Source: Arion vulgaris (lineage: Eukaryota > Mollusca > Gastropoda > Stylommatophora > Arionidae). From it: a stretch of DNA of 64,000 nt. Below are positions 62,784 through 64,000 of the stretch, piece by piece. The DNA is taken from positions 4,548,501-4,612,500 of the forward strand of contig CM036753.1 of NCBI GenBank assembly GCA_020796225.1, given 5' to 3'. Every line of letters begins with the position of its first letter. Position 1 is the stretch's first letter. Below the pieces are notes generated by a model. The model saw only the letters and a program-made list of their open reading frames with translations. It searched no databases and was not told where the DNA came from. The position numbers were made by a program, and so were the translations under genes.

Positions 62784-62887
62784 CTGAAATTGAAATAGAG
62801 AAACATGATAATCAACTATCAATAATTGTGAATTGATTATTGGTTACTGAAATTACATCATAGCACTTCAGATAGACACATAAGTGT

Positions 62888-63189
62888 GGATTCACCGCTA
62901 TTATGTGCATCGATTATAAGGACACCTTATAATATTTTCTACTGAGGGAGCTGATGGACATACTGAGGGAGAGATCGGAGCACTTATGGACTAATTTGTT
63001 CGACGTGCAGTGATGGTGATCCGACGACTAAACTAAACTAAAAACATAAGTGCTCAGCCTCTCTTAGCATATGTGAAAGGTTATGCATACTTAAGGTTTC
63101 TGATATATATAATATTAAAGTGGAAGATAATATTTTTAAAGCGGTGAATTTAAAAGTTAGTACATGATTCACGTAATAGCGGTGAATCC
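62888..63189. mobile_element. Possible inverted-repeat element
   Basis: GGATTCACCGCTATTATGTG at the left and CACGTAATAGCGGTGAATCC at the right are inverted copies with one mismatch. The interior contains tails of LINE-type repeats. No clear target duplication was seen. Confidence 0.5.
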
Positions 63190-64000
63190 AACTAACAGAC
63201 TGCAGAACTCAAAGTTAAGTGGTGTAGCATAGAACTATGCAGGCAGACAAAGAGAATTGTAACCAACAAGACGGTGTCGTAGTCACCGTGATGGACATAC
63301 TGAGGAGATCGGAGCACTAGGACTAATTTGTTCGAGCAGTGATGGTGATCCAGCTAAACTGAAACATAAGTGCTCAGCCTCTCAGCATATGTGAAGGTTA
63401 TGATACTGAAGGTTTCTGGACTACTGTTACAGACTCTATTCTGCTCACAGCATCAGTTCTGTTTGTACAACGTCATTTCAGAACTTTAAATAGCTATAGA
63501 TTCATTATTAATTTTAGTGTCTCAACCAACAGGTAGTTGTAGAAACTGAAATATGTTCCCATTCATCTTCACTTCCTGCAACAAGGGCAATGATGTTAGC
63601 CTTTTGCTCTTCAGCTGCTGACACCCATATGTCCAGGACAGTAGATCCAGATAAGCCGGGAGGTTGAAATTTCAATGCTAGCAGGCAGACAAAGAAGTTG
63701 TAAACTAACAAGGACCGTGTGTAGTCCACCGCTGATGGATATCTGAGGAGAGATCGAGCACTTATGGACTATTTGTTCGATCGCAGTGATGGTGATCGCA
63801 CTAAACTGAAAACATAAGTGCTCAGCCTCTCTTAGCATATGTGAAAGGTTATGCATACTGAAGGTTTCTGTGACTTACTGGTTAAGCAGACCTCTCATTC
63901 TGCTCCACAAGCATTCAGTTCTGTTTGTACAACGTCATTTCAAAAACTTTAAATAGCTATAGATTCATTATTAATTTTAGTGTCTTCAACCAACAGGTAG
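63190..64000. repeat. Shortened repeats of the LINE family B tail
   Basis: Blocks of the same order recur at about 62960-63120, 63280-63535 and 63730-64000: GGAGCACTTATGGACTA, GATGGTGATCC, CATAAGTGCTCAGCCTCTC, GAAGGTTTCTG, TTTGTACAACGTCATTTCA. The middle block lacks many single bases or short pieces compared with the others. Confidence 0.75.

Overview
The window looks like one slice of a large animal gene plus the mobile DNA in its introns. The DNA is AT-rich and full of tRNA-headed SINEs, decayed non-LTR retrotransposons (LINEs), TTAA-site DNA elements and minisatellites. No operon, bacterial gene arrangement or intact plus-strand host gene is visible. The repeat content and the protein style suggest an invertebrate, perhaps a mollusc or another lophotrochozoan. 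That assignment is inference.

On the minus strand I can follow 38 short exons from about 62783 down to 681 (about 6.4 kb of coding sequence, roughly 2,100 codons). Both ends of the gene lie outside the window. Donor and acceptor dinucleotides are canonical and the reading phase carries from exon to exon at nearly every junction. The product is a secreted-looking, very Cys-rich modular protein. It has no transmembrane segment in the visible part, many N-x-S/T sites and repeated units of the form C-x(6-8)-C, then a spacer of 20-40 residues, then C. Eighteen of 19 exons with a phase-2 donor end on a Cys codon plus two bases. The exons group into six Cys-rich modules (A to F, N- to C-terminal), each bounded by phase-1 introns: A 62451-54866, B 53166-47883, C 43303-32604, D 24403-19198, E 18368-13849, F 9515-681 and beyond. 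Small phase 1-1 exons (24, about 27 and 15 nt) act as linkers before modules A, B and F. Between B and C, a two-exon Ly6/uPAR-type three-finger domain is inserted (46841-44925). The Cys spacing of the main modules recalls nematode T20D4.11-like (DUF19) domains, but I cannot assign a family from sequence alone.

The gene model has problems at three places. Exon 54866-55022 carries an apparent one-base deletion. Exon 15563-15828 does not fit the phases of its neighbours. The 33655-35018 block, including one exon, is followed directly by a second copy that has lost about a quarter of its length through many tiny deletions. Similar shortened repeats fill 63190-64000. The two deletion-rich areas look as much like assembly artefacts as biology.

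The introns hold: three SINE families; several LINE families, one with a 5' inversion at 28025-29778; a 912-bp piggyBac-like element with TTAA ends and the remnant start of an acidic transposase-like ORF (10088-10999); five copies of a 310-320 bp TTAA MITE; a 153-bp hAT MITE with a perfect 8-bp target duplication inside an RNase H relic (5855-6007); a two-copy inverted-repeat element with a hammerhead-like core; and tandem arrays with units of 20, about 27, 32, 56, 60 and 97 bp.
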